Shown: positions 25,221-34,591, counted from the first letter of the stretch. The stretch: DNA of 64,000 bases from Tsuneonella sp. CC-YZS046 (GCF_035581365.1 NZ_CP141590.1:2352001-2416000), one strand, 5' to 3'. The notes: generated from the sequence alone by a model not told the origin. Translations and numbers: made by a program.

Positions 25221-26292
25221 CGCCCCCTTCCGCTTGCTCCGCCGCCCGGCGCAGCCGGCCGTAATGCCGCGCCACGGCGTGAAAATGCGCAGGCGCAATC
25301 GGCTTGCCCGCTTCGGTTTCCCGGAACAGCCGGCGGGCAAGCGCCGGATCGGCAATCAAGGGAATGCCGAGCAGGCGGGCCTTGCGCTTGAGCAATTGCG
25401 CGAAATGATTCCGGCCCTTGGCCCGCACCATCGGCGCATCCATCCGGTCCGGCCGATAGGCCAGCGCGACCGCGAAATGATCGGGATTGGTGACCACGAA
25501 ATCCGAGCCGGGAAGCTGGCCCAGCCCTTCGGCCTGCTTGCGCATCTCGCCATGAAGCTCGCGCCGTTTCTGCTTGAGGCGCGGCTCGCCTTCCCTGTCC
25601 TTCGTCTCGCGCGTCAATTCGCGGCGGCTCATCCGCATCTGCTTGCCAAATTCCCGCCGCGCCATCACCTGATCCAGCAGCATGAACAGGAAGGCCGCGC
25701 CCAGGAATGCGAACAACAGGCGCTTGGCCGCCCCTTCCAAGGCCCGCGAGAGCGACAGGGCATCCTGCAATGTATCGCCGAAGATCCGGATGGCGCTGGC
25801 AATCATGAGCCAGGCGATCACCGAATAGACCGCCATCTTGGCGATGTTCTTGAGCGTTTCCTTCACCATCCGCAGCGAAAAGATGCGCTTCAGCCCCTTG
25901 GCGGGATTGAGCCGGCTGAAATCCGGCTTGAGCGGGGCGGCGGTGAAGATGAAGCCCCGCAGCTGGATCAGTTCCAGGCAGATCAGGATCACGGCGATCA
26001 CCCCGCCCAGCAGCAGCAAGGGCTGGAAGGCCATCCAGTACACCGTCTTGACCGTCGCCAGCACCGAAGGCGCATGTCCGGCCTGATCGATCCCGACAGT
26101 GAGGGACAGCCGCATCAATTCAGCCAGCCTGGCGACGAAGGCCGGCCCGGCCAGCAGGATGAAGGCGGCGAAGGCCAGCAGGCTGCCGACGAAGCCCAGG
26201 TCCATGCCCCGCGCCACCTGCCCCTTTTCCCGGGCGCGTTTCAGCTTGAACGGCGTCGCTTCTTCCGTGCGATCCTGGTCCTGCCCTTCCAT
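25204..26292 (-). CDS. flhB: Flagellar export switch protein FlhB with NPDH cleavage site
   Basis: Controls the switch from rod/hook to late substrates. 362 residues: cytosolic N-terminus with DRTEEATPFKLKRAREKGQV, four transmembrane helices (about 33-53, 88-110, 150-175, 188-210) and the basic cytoplasmic domain. The self-cleavage site is N269-P270-D271-H272 (bases 25477-25488) instead of the near-universal NPTH; Asn and Pro, which carry out cleavage, are kept. Stop overlaps flhA; three bases after fliR. Confidence 0.95.
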   Translation of the reverse strand: MEGQDQDRTEEATPFKLKRAREKGQVARGMDLGFVGSLLAFAAFILLAGPAFVARLAELMRLSLTVGIDQAGHAPSVLATVKTVYWMAFQPLLLLGGVIAVILICLELIQLRGFIFTAAPLKPDFSRLNPAKGLKRIFSLRMVKETLKNIAKMAVYSVIAWLMIASAIRIFGDTLQDALSLSRALEGAAKRLLFAFLGAAFLFMLLDQVMARREFGKQMRMSRRELTRETKDREGEPRLKQKRRELHGEMRKQAEGLGQLPGSDFVVTNPDHFAVALAYRPDRMDAPMVRAKGRNHFAQLLKRKARLLGIPLIADPALARRLFRETEAGKPIAPAHFHAVARHYGRLRRAAEQAEGGDALHG

Positions 26293-26295
26293 CGC

Positions 26296-27066
26296 TCAGG
26301 CTCCGCCCTGGCCCAGCAGGCGGGGTACCGCTTCCAGCGAGAGCCGGATCATGCGCAACAGCAGCCCCGCCGAAAGCGAGAGCGACAGCGGGAGAACGAC
26401 CAGAACCGCCAGCGACTTGACCTGAAAGCCGAGCAGCAGGACATTCATCTGCGGCAGGGTGCGCGACATGAAGGCGATCGACAGGTCGAGCAGGAACAGC
26501 ACGAGCAGGATGAGGCCGACCAGCCCGATGCCCATGGCGAACAGGCTCGCCACCAATCCGAGCAAGGCGCGCGCATCGCCTGTATACAAGCCATGGCCCA
26601 GCGGCATGAAATCCAGCGTCGCGGCCCATAGCGCCAGCAGATCATGCGCACCGTCGGTGGCGAAGAAGACGATGGCGGCGGCATAGGCGAACACGGTGCC
26701 GACCAGCGGCATCTGGGCCTGGGTGGTGGGGTCGGCGATCATGGCCAGTCCGAACCCCGCCTGCACGTCGATGATGCGCCCGGCCCAGAGAATGGCGGCA
26801 TAGGCCAGCTGCAGGCTGAGCGCGACGGCGAGGCCCACGAACAGTTCCCCGGCGGCTAGGCCCGGCAGGGGGTATCCGGCCATGACGCGGGCGGTCGTCG
26901 CATCCGGCCGTCCCGCCACCAGCCATAGCGCCAGGGCCAACGAGAGCAGCACCCGCACCGTCACGGGAATCCGCAGCATGGCAAATGGCCCGCCAAAGGC
27001 AAGCACGGGTGCGATCCGCAAGCTGACCAGCAGGACCGCCGTCAATTGCGCCGTCATTTCCTCCAT
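26296..27066 (-). CDS. fliR: Flagellar export-gate protein FliR
   Basis: Inner-membrane export-gate subunit. 256 residues with about six hydrophobic helices and FliR blocks: LRIAPVLAFGGPFAMLRIPV near the start, GYPLPGLAAGELFVGLAVAL, DVQAGFGLAMIADPTTQAQM and LLLGFQVKSLAVLVVLPLSL. Full length. Lies nine bases after fliQ and three bases before flhB on the minus strand. Confidence 0.95.
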   Translation of the reverse strand: MEEMTAQLTAVLLVSLRIAPVLAFGGPFAMLRIPVTVRVLLSLALALWLVAGRPDATTARVMAGYPLPGLAAGELFVGLAVALSLQLAYAAILWAGRIIDVQAGFGLAMIADPTTQAQMPLVGTVFAYAAAIVFFATDGAHDLLALWAATLDFMPLGHGLYTGDARALLGLVASLFAMGIGLVGLILLVLFLLDLSIAFMSRTLPQMNVLLLGFQVKSLAVLVVLPLSLSLSAGLLLRMIRLSLEAVPRLLGQGGA

Positions 27067-27075
27067 CGGGCCGGT

Positions 27076-27345
27076 TCAACCCGCCAGCGAGGGGATGAGC
27101 AGATAGAGCGAGCGGGCGAAGCCGGTCAGCCGCGCGATCATCCACGGGCCCAGCGCGATCAGCAGGACCATGGCCGCGAGCATCTTCGGCACGTAGCTCA
27201 ACGTGATTTCCTGGATCTGGGTGGCGACCTGAAACACCGACACGATCAGGCCGACGGCAAGCGTGGCAAGAAGCACCGGCCCGGCGACAATCGCCGTGTT
27301 CCAGAGCATCTCGTTCATGAGGTTGAGCGCGCGATCCGGCCCCAT
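27076..27345 (-). CDS. fliQ: Flagellar export-gate protein FliQ
   Basis: Smallest export-gate subunit. 89 residues with two transmembrane helices (about 15-37 and 52-72) and the FliQ core LLATLAVGLIVSVFQVATQI, QEITLSYVPKMLAAM. ATG 27345 has GGGGGAA upstream; a longer in-frame extension begins at 27459 but is not protein-like. First gene of the minus-strand export unit, so its promoter should be in 27346-27514, where I see no clear sigma-54 or sigma-28 element. Confidence 0.94.
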   Translation of the reverse strand: MGPDRALNLMNEMLWNTAIVAGPVLLATLAVGLIVSVFQVATQIQEITLSYVPKMLAAMVLLIALGPWMIARLTGFARSLYLLIPSLAG

Positions 27346-27514
27346 CCGTTCCCCCAAGGCAAAGGCCACCTTCTCCGCCCGTGGCGGGAGATCGGTGTCC
27401 GCTTCACCTCGCCGTCCGGCCCCGCAAGGTCCATCGGAGTTAGGACGGAAACGGTCCAATTGGCTCGGCGGAAAGCGGCAGGCCCTCGCGGCGCTGATGG
27501 CCCAGGGTCAGGGC

Positions 27515-28129
27515 CTAAACGGCCAGCGCGGCGCCCCTGAGAAAGAATCGCACGCGCATGGCGACATCGACGGAATCGTCGAGCGTCACTCCGCTGATCG
27601 TCTGCAGCAGATGCTCGTGGCAGATCAGCGCGAAGAACAGGCCGGCAAGCTCCTCAGGACTGTTGGCGCCCGCGGCGGCGACTTCCTTGCGCGCCGCGAA
27701 GAAGGCGGCAAGCTCGACTCGCGCCCGCTCCATCCCTTCCTCGCAGAACTCCCGCACGAAATCGTCATTGTCGATGCTTCGCGCGATGAGGATGCGGAAC
27801 AGGGCCATCGAGGAGGTTTCCCCGAAAGCCTGCTGGAAACGTTCCGCCATCAGGGTCAGGCTGTCGAGCAGGGGCAGCCCCTTCGCCCCGACATCGCGAA
27901 CGATCTCTTCACCCGAAACGGTTGTTTCTTCGACCACCGCGGTCAGCAGCCCTTCCTTGCTGCGGAACAGCTTGTAGAGCGTCGCCAGCGAGCCGCCCGC
28001 CCGCTCCACCACCTGGGCCAGCGTGGTGCGTTCGAAGCCTTCGCTGAGAAAAGCCTCGCGAGCGGCTTCGATGAATGCCGTCCGCCTCCGTATGAGGCGA
28101 GCGTCCGCACAATCCTGCTCAGACCACAT
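27515..28129 (-). CDS. TetR-family repressor of the RND efflux operon
   Basis: DNA-binding repressor. 204 residues with the TetR helix-turn-helix near the N-terminus (FIEAAREAFLSEGFERTTLA, QVVERAGGSLATLYKLFRSK) and an AcrR-like C-terminal ligand domain (FRILIARSIDNDDFVREFCE). ATG 28129 is preferred over an upstream start because GGGGGGGATCG lies before it. Divergent from an RND efflux operon, with a perfect palindrome between the two genes, so it very likely represses that operon and possibly itself. The inducer is unknown. Confidence 0.88.
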   Translation of the reverse strand: MWSEQDCADARLIRRRTAFIEAAREAFLSEGFERTTLAQVVERAGGSLATLYKLFRSKEGLLTAVVEETTVSGEEIVRDVGAKGLPLLDSLTLMAERFQQAFGETSSMALFRILIARSIDNDDFVREFCEEGMERARVELAAFFAARKEVAAAGANSPEELAGLFFALICHEHLLQTISGVTLDDSVDVAMRVRFFLRGAALAV

Positions 28130-28162
28130 TTTACTTCGATCCCCCCCTTGCGATGGACTTGT

Positions 28163-28176
28163 GTAATATATATTAC
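28163..28176. promoter_or_regulatory. 14-bp perfect palindrome, candidate TetR operator
   Basis: GTAATATATATTAC reads the same on both strands and is the only markedly AT-rich stretch in the divergent region between the TetR gene and the efflux operon. It lies 24 bases before the membrane-fusion-protein start, where bound repressor would block transcription or initiation. AcrR/TtgR-type repressors typically bind palindromes of this size; that this repressor binds it is inference. Confidence 0.7.
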
Positions 28177-28200
28177 GCCTTCGCGCTGCACAATGGAAGG

Positions 28201-29403
28201 ATGGCACAATTGACCAGATCTAGTATCGCGGCCGCTCTCAGCCTGCTTCTTGCTGCCTGCAGCGGCGGCGAAGCGGAAGCGCCGCCGGCCATTCCTGTCG
28301 AAACCCTCACGGTCAGCGCCCGGGAAGTACCCAATGTCATCGAATTACCGGGCCGAGTCGCGCCGGTGCGGGTGGCGGAAGTGCGCGCCCGCGTGACGGG
28401 CATCGTCGAACGCCGCCTCTACAAGGAAGGCTCCGACGTGCGCGCCGGCCAGCCGCTGTTCCAGATCAACCCGTCCGAACTGCGGGCCAGCTATGCCCAG
28501 ACCAAGGCCAGCCTCGATCGCGCCCGGGCGACCGCCGCGAACGCCGCGGCCGTGGTGGAGCGCTATCGTCCACTGGTCGCCGAAAACGCGATCAGCCGGC
28601 AGGAATACGACGCCGCCGTCGCCGCGTCCCGCGAGGCTTCGGCCAATGTCGCGCAGATCCGCGCCCAGCTCGACGCGGCATCGCTGCAGCTCGGCTACAC
28701 CACCGTGCGCGCGCCGATTTCCGGGCGGGCAGGCCCGGCCCAGGTGACTGAAGGCGCGCTGGTGAGCCAGACGGACGCGACCCTGATGGCGCGGGTCGAG
28801 CAGATCAGCCCGGTCTATGTGGTGTTTTCCCAATCCGCCAGCGAGCTGCTGAACCTCCGCAAGAGCATGAGCGACGGAAGCCTCGAGCTGAAGGACGGGC
28901 AGATGGTCGAAGTCCGCCTGACCTTGGCGAACGGCAGCGAATACGAGACGCCGGGATTCATCGACCTGGTCGACTTCTCGGTGGATGAAACCACCGGCAC
29001 GGTCGCGCTGCGCGCCGAATTTCCCAACCCGAGCCGGCAATTGCTGACCGGCGAATTCGTCCGCGCCAGGATCTACGCGGGCAAGGTGCCTTCCGGCATC
29101 GCGATCCCGCAGCGCGCGGTCATGGTGAACGAAGGCGGCAGCAGCGTGTATGTGGTGGACAGCGCGGGCAACGCGGCGCTGCGCCCCATCGAAACGGGTG
29201 CGCTGGTGGATGGCATGTGGGTCGTCCAGAGCGGCTTGCAGCCGGGCGACGTCGTGATCCTGAGCAATTTCCAGAAACTGCGGCCCGGCGTTCCGGTCGC
29301 GGCGAAGGCAAAGGCGAAAGCGGCCGGGGCGAAAGCGACCGGGACGAAGCCCGCCGGAAATGCCGCGCAGAAGCAGGCTCCTGCAAAGTCGCAGGAGCGC
29401 TGA
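28201..29403 (+). CDS. RND efflux membrane-fusion lipoprotein (AcrA/MexA type)
   Basis: Periplasmic adaptor linking the RND pump to the outer-membrane channel. 400 residues; lipoprotein signal with lipobox LLAAC (Cys20), then lipoyl/barrel-sandwich halves (VRARVTGIVERRLYKEGSDV and TTVRAPISGRAGPAQVTEGA), a helical hairpin between them, beta-barrel and membrane-proximal domains (IPQRAVMVNEGGSSVYVVD, GLQPGDVVIL). The C-terminus is an unusual Lys/Ala-rich tail. ATG 28201 gives the best signal peptide; GGAAGG lies rather close to it. Confidence 0.92.
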   Translation: MAQLTRSSIAAALSLLLAACSGGEAEAPPAIPVETLTVSAREVPNVIELPGRVAPVRVAEVRARVTGIVERRLYKEGSDVRAGQPLFQINPSELRASYAQTKASLDRARATAANAAAVVERYRPLVAENAISRQEYDAAVAASREASANVAQIRAQLDAASLQLGYTTVRAPISGRAGPAQVTEGALVSQTDATLMARVEQISPVYVVFSQSASELLNLRKSMSDGSLELKDGQMVEVRLTLANGSEYETPGFIDLVDFSVDETTGTVALRAEFPNPSRQLLTGEFVRARIYAGKVPSGIAIPQRAVMVNEGGSSVYVVDSAGNAALRPIETGALVDGMWVVQSGLQPGDVVILSNFQKLRPGVPVAAKAKAKAAGAKATGTKPAGNAAQKQAPAKSQER

Positions 29404-29407
29404 CGGG

Positions 29408-32400
29408 ATGCCTCGTTTCTTCATCGACCGGCCGATCTTCGCCTGGGTCATCGCGCTGGGCGTGTTCCTTTCGGGATTCATCGCCCTGCGCAATCTGCCG
29501 ATCGAGCAATATCCGGAAGTCGCCCCGCCTTCGCTGACCATATCCGTGGTCTATCCGGGCGCGGACGCGCAAACGCTGGAACAGAACGTCACCCAGGTCA
29601 TCGAGCAGCAGCTCAATGGCGTGGACGGCTTTCTCTACATGAATTCCAACAGCCTATCGAACGGAACGGCCTCGATCGACCTGACCTTCGAGGCCGGAAC
29701 GGACATCGATATCGCGCAGACCGAGGTCCAGAACCGGCTCAGCACGGTCGAGGCCCGCCTGCCCGAGGAAGTCCGCCGCCAGGGCATCACCGTGCGCCAG
29801 GCGAACAACAACTTCCTGATGATCGTCGCCCTCACTTCCAAGAGCGGCGCGCTCTCGAATATCGACCTCGGCAACATCGCCGCGATCCGGGTGGTGGACG
29901 AACTGCGCCGGGTGCCGGGCGTGGGCGACATCCGCCTGTTCGGCTCCGAATATGCGATGCGGATCTGGCTCGATCCTGCCAAGCTGGCATCCTACAATCT
30001 TTCGCCCAGCGCCGTGCTCACCGCGATCAGGGAGCAGAACAGCCAGACTGCGGGCGGCTCCCTCGGCGCCCTGCCATCGGTGAACGGGCAGCAGATCAAC
30101 GCCACCATCGTCACGCAGAATCGCTTTTCCACCGTCAGGGAATTCGAGAACATCCTGCTGCGCACAGATACCGGCGGCGCCACGGTCAGGCTCGCCGACG
30201 TGGGCCGGATCGAGGTCGGCGCCCAGAATTACGGGGTGAGGACCACCCGCAACGGCGACCCTATGGCGGGCATGGGTGTCCAGCTCGCGACCGGGGCAAA
30301 CGCCCTGGCGACGGCCGAGGCCGTGCGCGAGCGGATGGCGCAGATCGCACCCGGCCTGCCCAGCGACGTGGAGTGGTCGATCCCCTACGACACGACCCCC
30401 TTCGTCGAGATTTCGGTGGAGGAAGTGGTCAAGACCCTGGTGGAAGCGATGGTGCTCGTCTTCCTGGTCATGTTCCTGTTCCTGCAGAACTGGCGGGCCA
30501 CGCTGATCCCCACGCTGGTCGTGCCCATTGCCTTGGCCGGGGCCTGTCTCGGCCTGTGGATCTTCGGCTTCTCGATCAATGTGCTGACCCTGTTCGGCAT
30601 GGTGCTGGCGATCGGCATCCTGGTGGACGACGCGATCGTGGTGATCGAGAACGTCGAGCGCATCATGCGCGAGGAGGGGCTGAGTCCGGTCGCCGCCACG
30701 CGCAAGGCGATGGACCAGATCACGGGCGCCATCATCGGAATCACCCTGGTGCTGATCGCGGTGTTCCTGCCGATGGCGTTCTTCCCCGGATCGACCGGCG
30801 GAATCTATCGCCAGTTCTCGGTGACGCTGGCCATTTCGATCTTCTTCTCCGCGCTGATGGCGGTCACGCTCACCCCGGCGCTTTGCGCCCATTTCCTCAA
30901 GCCGATCGATCATGACCACGATCCCGACCCAGCCGACGAGGCCGTGCCGGAAACAGCGCCGCAGCCCGGCATCCGGGGCTGGATCGCGAAGGGACAGAGC
31001 TTTTCGCGCCGCTTCTTCAACCGCTTCAATATCTGGTTCGCGGACATGACCGGCCGATACAGCCGTTCCAACGACCGGCTGTTGAGCAAGCCGATGCGCG
31101 GGCTGGCGGTTTTCGCGGCGCTGACTGCCGTGACCATCGTCCTGTTCATGCGCCTGCCCACCGCGTTCCTGCCGACCGAGGACCAGGGCTATCTGATCAC
31201 CGTTGTCCAAGGCCCGCCCGGCGCGACGGCGGAACGGATGGAAGAAGCGATCGACCCGATCCAGAAGTTCTGGATGAGCCAGCCCGAAGTGAAGCACACC
31301 GTCGTCGTGCGCGGATTCAGCTTCTTCGGCCAGGGCCAGAACAACGCGATCATGTTCACCCCGCTCCACCCCTGGGACGAGAGGACCGCCACCGGCAGCA
31401 GCGCGGGCGAGCTGCTGGGCCGGGCCATGCAGGAGTTCGGCGGCATGGACAATGCGCTGGCCTTCGTGATCCAGCCGCCCGCGATCAGCGCGCTCGGCAA
31501 TGCCAGCGGGTTCACCATGAAGCTGGAAGACCGCGCCGGGCTGGGCCGGGAAACCCTGATCTCAGCGCGTGACCAGATGATGGAGCTGGCCTCGCAAAGC
31601 AAGATCATCACCAATCTGCGCCCGGAAGACCAGCAGCCCGCGCCGCAACTGCGGGTCGACATCGACCGCATCCAGGCGCGCGCGCTCGGGCTTTCGATCG
31701 CCGATGTGAATGCCGCGCTTTCGATCAATTTCGGCTCCGCCTACGCCAATGACTTCACCCGCCAGGGCCGGGTGCTGCAGGTGCTGGTCCAGGCGGATGC
31801 GCCGTTCCGCATGAATCCGGAAGACGTCATGGCGCTGCGGGTGCCGAACAGCAGGGGCGAGCTGGTGCCTTTCAGCACCTTCGCCACCGCGAAGTGGACG
31901 GCCGCGCCGCCCAGCCTCGCCCGCTATAACGGCTATCCGGCGATGACCCTTTCGGGCGAAGCGGCCCCCGGCTATTCCTCGGGCGACGCTCTGGCGGAGA
32001 TGGAGCAGCTCGCCGGGCAGCTGCCATCCGGCATCGGGTATGAATGGACCGGCATCAGCTTCGAGGAAAAGCAGTCGGCCGGGCAGGTCGGCGCGCTGCT
32101 GGGCCTTTCGGTCATCGTCGTGTTCCTGCTGCTCGCGGCGCTGTATGAAAGCTGGGCGGTTCCGCTCGCGGTGCTGCTCATCGTGCCGATGGGCGTCCTC
32201 GGCGCGGTGCTGTTCTCGATGGTCCGGGGGCTTTCCGCCGACGTCTATTTCAATGTCGGGCTGATAACCATCATCGGCCTTGCCGCCAAGAACGCGATCC
32301 TGATCGTGGAATTCGCGATCGAGGAGGAGGAAAGCGGCATGTCGATCATCGACGCTGTGAAAGCGGCGGCGCGCCTGCGCCTGCGGCCGATCATCATGAC

Positions 32401-32647
32401 CTCGCTGGCCTTCATCCTGGGCATGGTCCCGCTGGTGATCGCCAGCGGCGCCGGCGCGGCCAGCCGCATCGCGGTGGGCACGGGCGTGATGGGCGGCATG
32501 ATCGCCGCGACCGCGATCGGCATCTTCGTCATTCCGATACTCTATCTGACGGTGCGCAAATATCTCAGCCGTCAGAATCCGACCGCCGCGGGGCATATGG
32601 ACACGCACGATCCGGAAGAGCCCAGCCAGGGCGGACAGCACGCATGA
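29408..32647 (+). CDS. RND multidrug efflux transporter (AcrB/MexB, HAE1 family)
   Basis: Proton-driven trimeric inner-membrane pump. 1079 residues, two halves each with a large periplasmic loop. N-terminal FFIDRPIFAWVIALGVFLSG, YPEVAPPSLTISVVYPGADA, the helix-4 GILVDDAIVVIENVER with the paired Asp of the proton relay, and the repeated second half (LLLAALYESWAVPLAVLLIV, GLAAKNAILIVEFAIEEEES). Substrates cannot be read from the sequence; HAE1 members export hydrophobic or amphiphilic compounds. Five bases after the fusion-protein gene, ATGA overlap with the outer-membrane factor. Confidence 0.95.
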   Translation: MPRFFIDRPIFAWVIALGVFLSGFIALRNLPIEQYPEVAPPSLTISVVYPGADAQTLEQNVTQVIEQQLNGVDGFLYMNSNSLSNGTASIDLTFEAGTDIDIAQTEVQNRLSTVEARLPEEVRRQGITVRQANNNFLMIVALTSKSGALSNIDLGNIAAIRVVDELRRVPGVGDIRLFGSEYAMRIWLDPAKLASYNLSPSAVLTAIREQNSQTAGGSLGALPSVNGQQINATIVTQNRFSTVREFENILLRTDTGGATVRLADVGRIEVGAQNYGVRTTRNGDPMAGMGVQLATGANALATAEAVRERMAQIAPGLPSDVEWSIPYDTTPFVEISVEEVVKTLVEAMVLVFLVMFLFLQNWRATLIPTLVVPIALAGACLGLWIFGFSINVLTLFGMVLAIGILVDDAIVVIENVERIMREEGLSPVAATRKAMDQITGAIIGITLVLIAVFLPMAFFPGSTGGIYRQFSVTLAISIFFSALMAVTLTPALCAHFLKPIDHDHDPDPADEAVPETAPQPGIRGWIAKGQSFSRRFFNRFNIWFADMTGRYSRSNDRLLSKPMRGLAVFAALTAVTIVLFMRLPTAFLPTEDQGYLITVVQGPPGATAERMEEAIDPIQKFWMSQPEVKHTVVVRGFSFFGQGQNNAIMFTPLHPWDERTATGSSAGELLGRAMQEFGGMDNALAFVIQPPAISALGNASGFTMKLEDRAGLGRETLISARDQMMELASQSKIITNLRPEDQQPAPQLRVDIDRIQARALGLSIADVNAALSINFGSAYANDFTRQGRVLQVLVQADAPFRMNPEDVMALRVPNSRGELVPFSTFATAKWTAAPPSLARYNGYPAMTLSGEAAPGYSSGDALAEMEQLAGQLPSGIGYEWTGISFEEKQSAGQVGALLGLSVIVVFLLLAALYESWAVPLAVLLIVPMGVLGAVLFSMVRGLSADVYFNVGLITIIGLAAKNAILIVEFAIEEEESGMSIIDAVKAAARLRLRPIIMTSLAFILGMVPLVIASGAGAASRIAVGTGVMGGMIAATAIGIFVIPILYLTVRKYLSRQNPTAAGHMDTHDPEEPSQGGQHA

Positions 32648-34110
32648 ACAGGAAGCTGATCCTCGCCCTGGGCTCCGCCCTTGCCTTGTCCGGCTGCATC
32701 AACATGGCGCCGAAGCATGAACGGCCGGCCCTGTCGACCGCGCCCGCCTACGATCCCGAATACCGGCCGGACGGCGGCGTGATCGCCAGCCGGATCGGGT
32801 GGCAGGACTATTTCACCGACCCCCGGCTGGATGCGCTGATCGAAAGCGCCCTGGCCAACAACCGCGATCTCGCGGCGGCGACCGCCCGGATCGAGCAGGC
32901 GCGCGCGCAATACCGGATTCAGGACAGCCGCCGCCTGCCCGCCGTGGTCGCCGATGCCGGGGGCAGCCGCACGCGGCAGCCGCTCGAGAGCGGCACTTCG
33001 GTGGGCGGCACCGGCTCTTCCGGGGAATCGGCCGGGGCGACGACCTACAATCGCTTCAATGTTGGCGTCGGCATAACCGCATTCGAACTCGATTTCTGGG
33101 GCAGGCTCGCCAATCTGAGCGAAGCCGCGCGGGCGGAATATCTCGCCACCGTGGCGGCGCAGCGCGCCTTCTATCTCTCGCTCATCGGCGATGTCGCCTC
33201 GACCTATTATCAATTGATCGAAAGCGAGCAGCAGATCGCACTGGCCGAGGCCACCGCGGAAAGCAGGCGGGAAGGATTGCGCATCGCCCAGCTCCGGCTG
33301 GATGCCGGCGTCACGTCCGCCTTGCCCTATCGCCAGGCGGAAACCCTGCTGACCCAGGCCGAGCAGCAGCTGGCCGAGCAGAGGCTCGCCGCCGCGCGCA
33401 CCCGCAACCAGCTTGCGGTCCTCGTCGGCGGGCAGCTTCCGCAGGATCTCCCGCCGGGCCGCACGCTGGCCGATCAGGGGCCGCTGGAACGGATCGACGC
33501 GGGCCTTCCCTCGGATCTCCTGCTGCAGCGGCCGGACATCATCGCCGCCGAGGAACGGCTGCGCGGCGCCCGCGCCAACATCGGCGCGGCCCGGGCCGCA
33601 TTCTTCCCCACCATATCGCTGACCGGCAGCGCGGGATTCGTTTCCAGCGCACTAGATAGCCTGTTCGACAGCAATTCCCGGACCTGGACCTTCGGCCCCG
33701 CGATCAGCCTGCCCTTGTTCGACTGGGGCGCGCGCGAAGCCGATCTCGGGCTGGCCAAGGCGCGGGAAGTCGAGGCGGTCGCCAATTACGACAGCACGGT
33801 GCAGAACGCCTTCCGCGAAGTGTCGGACGGGCTGGCCGGCCGCCGCTGGCTGGCCGATCAGGCGGTTGCGCTGGCGCGAGGCGTCGCGGCGCAGGAGAAG
33901 ATCGCCCATATCGCGCGCCTGCGCTATCGCGAAGGGGTGGCCGATTATCTCGAGGTGCTGGATGCGGAGCGCAATTTGTTCAGCGCGCAGCAGCAATTGC
34001 TGGCCACCCATCGCGCGCAATATCAGAACCTGGTGACGCTGTTCATCGCGCTGGGCGGCGGACAGGCATCGGCAGGAGGCGACCCGGCCCAGGCCCCCGC
34101 CGCACAGTGA
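32644..34110 (+). CDS. RND outer-membrane factor (OprM/NodT-type lipoprotein)
   Basis: Trimeric outer-membrane channel for the efflux pump. 488 residues; lipobox LSGC (Cys18), then two homologous TolC-like repeats: DPRLDALIESALANNRDLAA with NRFNVGVGITAFELDFWGRL, and LPSDLLLQRPDIIAAEERLR with ARAAFFPTISLTGSAGF, WTFGPAISLPLFDWGARE and LRYREGVADYLEVLDAERNL. Third gene of the efflux operon, overlapping the pump gene by four bases. Confidence 0.93.
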   Translation: MNRKLILALGSALALSGCINMAPKHERPALSTAPAYDPEYRPDGGVIASRIGWQDYFTDPRLDALIESALANNRDLAAATARIEQARAQYRIQDSRRLPAVVADAGGSRTRQPLESGTSVGGTGSSGESAGATTYNRFNVGVGITAFELDFWGRLANLSEAARAEYLATVAAQRAFYLSLIGDVASTYYQLIESEQQIALAEATAESRREGLRIAQLRLDAGVTSALPYRQAETLLTQAEQQLAEQRLAAARTRNQLAVLVGGQLPQDLPPGRTLADQGPLERIDAGLPSDLLLQRPDIIAAEERLRGARANIGAARAAFFPTISLTGSAGFVSSALDSLFDSNSRTWTFGPAISLPLFDWGAREADLGLAKAREVEAVANYDSTVQNAFREVSDGLAGRRWLADQAVALARGVAAQEKIAHIARLRYREGVADYLEVLDAERNLFSAQQQLLATHRAQYQNLVTLFIALGGGQASAGGDPAQAPAAQ

Positions 34111-34213
34111 CGGCGGGGACGCATCCGCCCTTGCCTTCCGGCGGGCGAACCAGTCCCTCGACATCGCGGCCAATGCTTGCCAAGCTGGCGCGACAACCGG
34201 AAGGGAGAGACAG

Positions 34214-34591
34214 ATGCAGGCCGGGTTCGACCTTGGATTGGAAGAGGCGCGGTTTTCCGCAACGATAGCCCATGATGTCGAGGCCATGCGGGCCTGCCTG
34301 CGCGACGATTTCACCTTCATCCATTCGAGCGGGCGGATCGACGGCAAGCAGAGCTATCTCGACCTGCTCGGCAGCGGGACCCTGCGCTATCTCGAGATGC
34401 AGTGGAGCGACATGCGCCTGCTCGCCCGGATCGGCCCCATGGCCCAGGTGTTCTCCCGGCTCGACTTCACTGCGGATTTTGGAGGCAGCGATGTGGCCGT
34501 CAGCGCCTATATCGTCTCCACCTGGATCGAGGAGGACGGCGCCTGGCGCGTGCTCACCGTTCAGTCGTCCGGCCTTCCCCAGGGCCACTGA
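34214..34591 (+). CDS. SnoaL/DUF4440-like NTF2-fold protein
   Basis: 125-residue cytoplasmic protein with the NTF2-like pattern of an N-terminal helix pair (EEARFSATIAHDVEAMRACL), the DDFTFIHSSGRIDGKQSYLD strand and a C-terminal WRVLTVQSS strand. Such proteins are small isomerase/hydrolase-type enzymes or binding domains; the substrate is unknown. GAAGGGAGAGA precedes the ATG. It is followed after 46 bases by a VOC-fold protein, suggesting a two-gene unit. Confidence 0.72.
   Translation: MQAGFDLGLEEARFSATIAHDVEAMRACLRDDFTFIHSSGRIDGKQSYLDLLGSGTLRYLEMQWSDMRLLARIGPMAQVFSRLDFTADFGGSDVAVSAYIVSTWIEEDGAWRVLTVQSSGLPQGH

Noticed and set aside
25069-26631. 520-codon plus-strand ORF opposite flhB and fliR
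   Set aside because: Gln/His/Arg-rich antisense frame of two certain export-gate genes.
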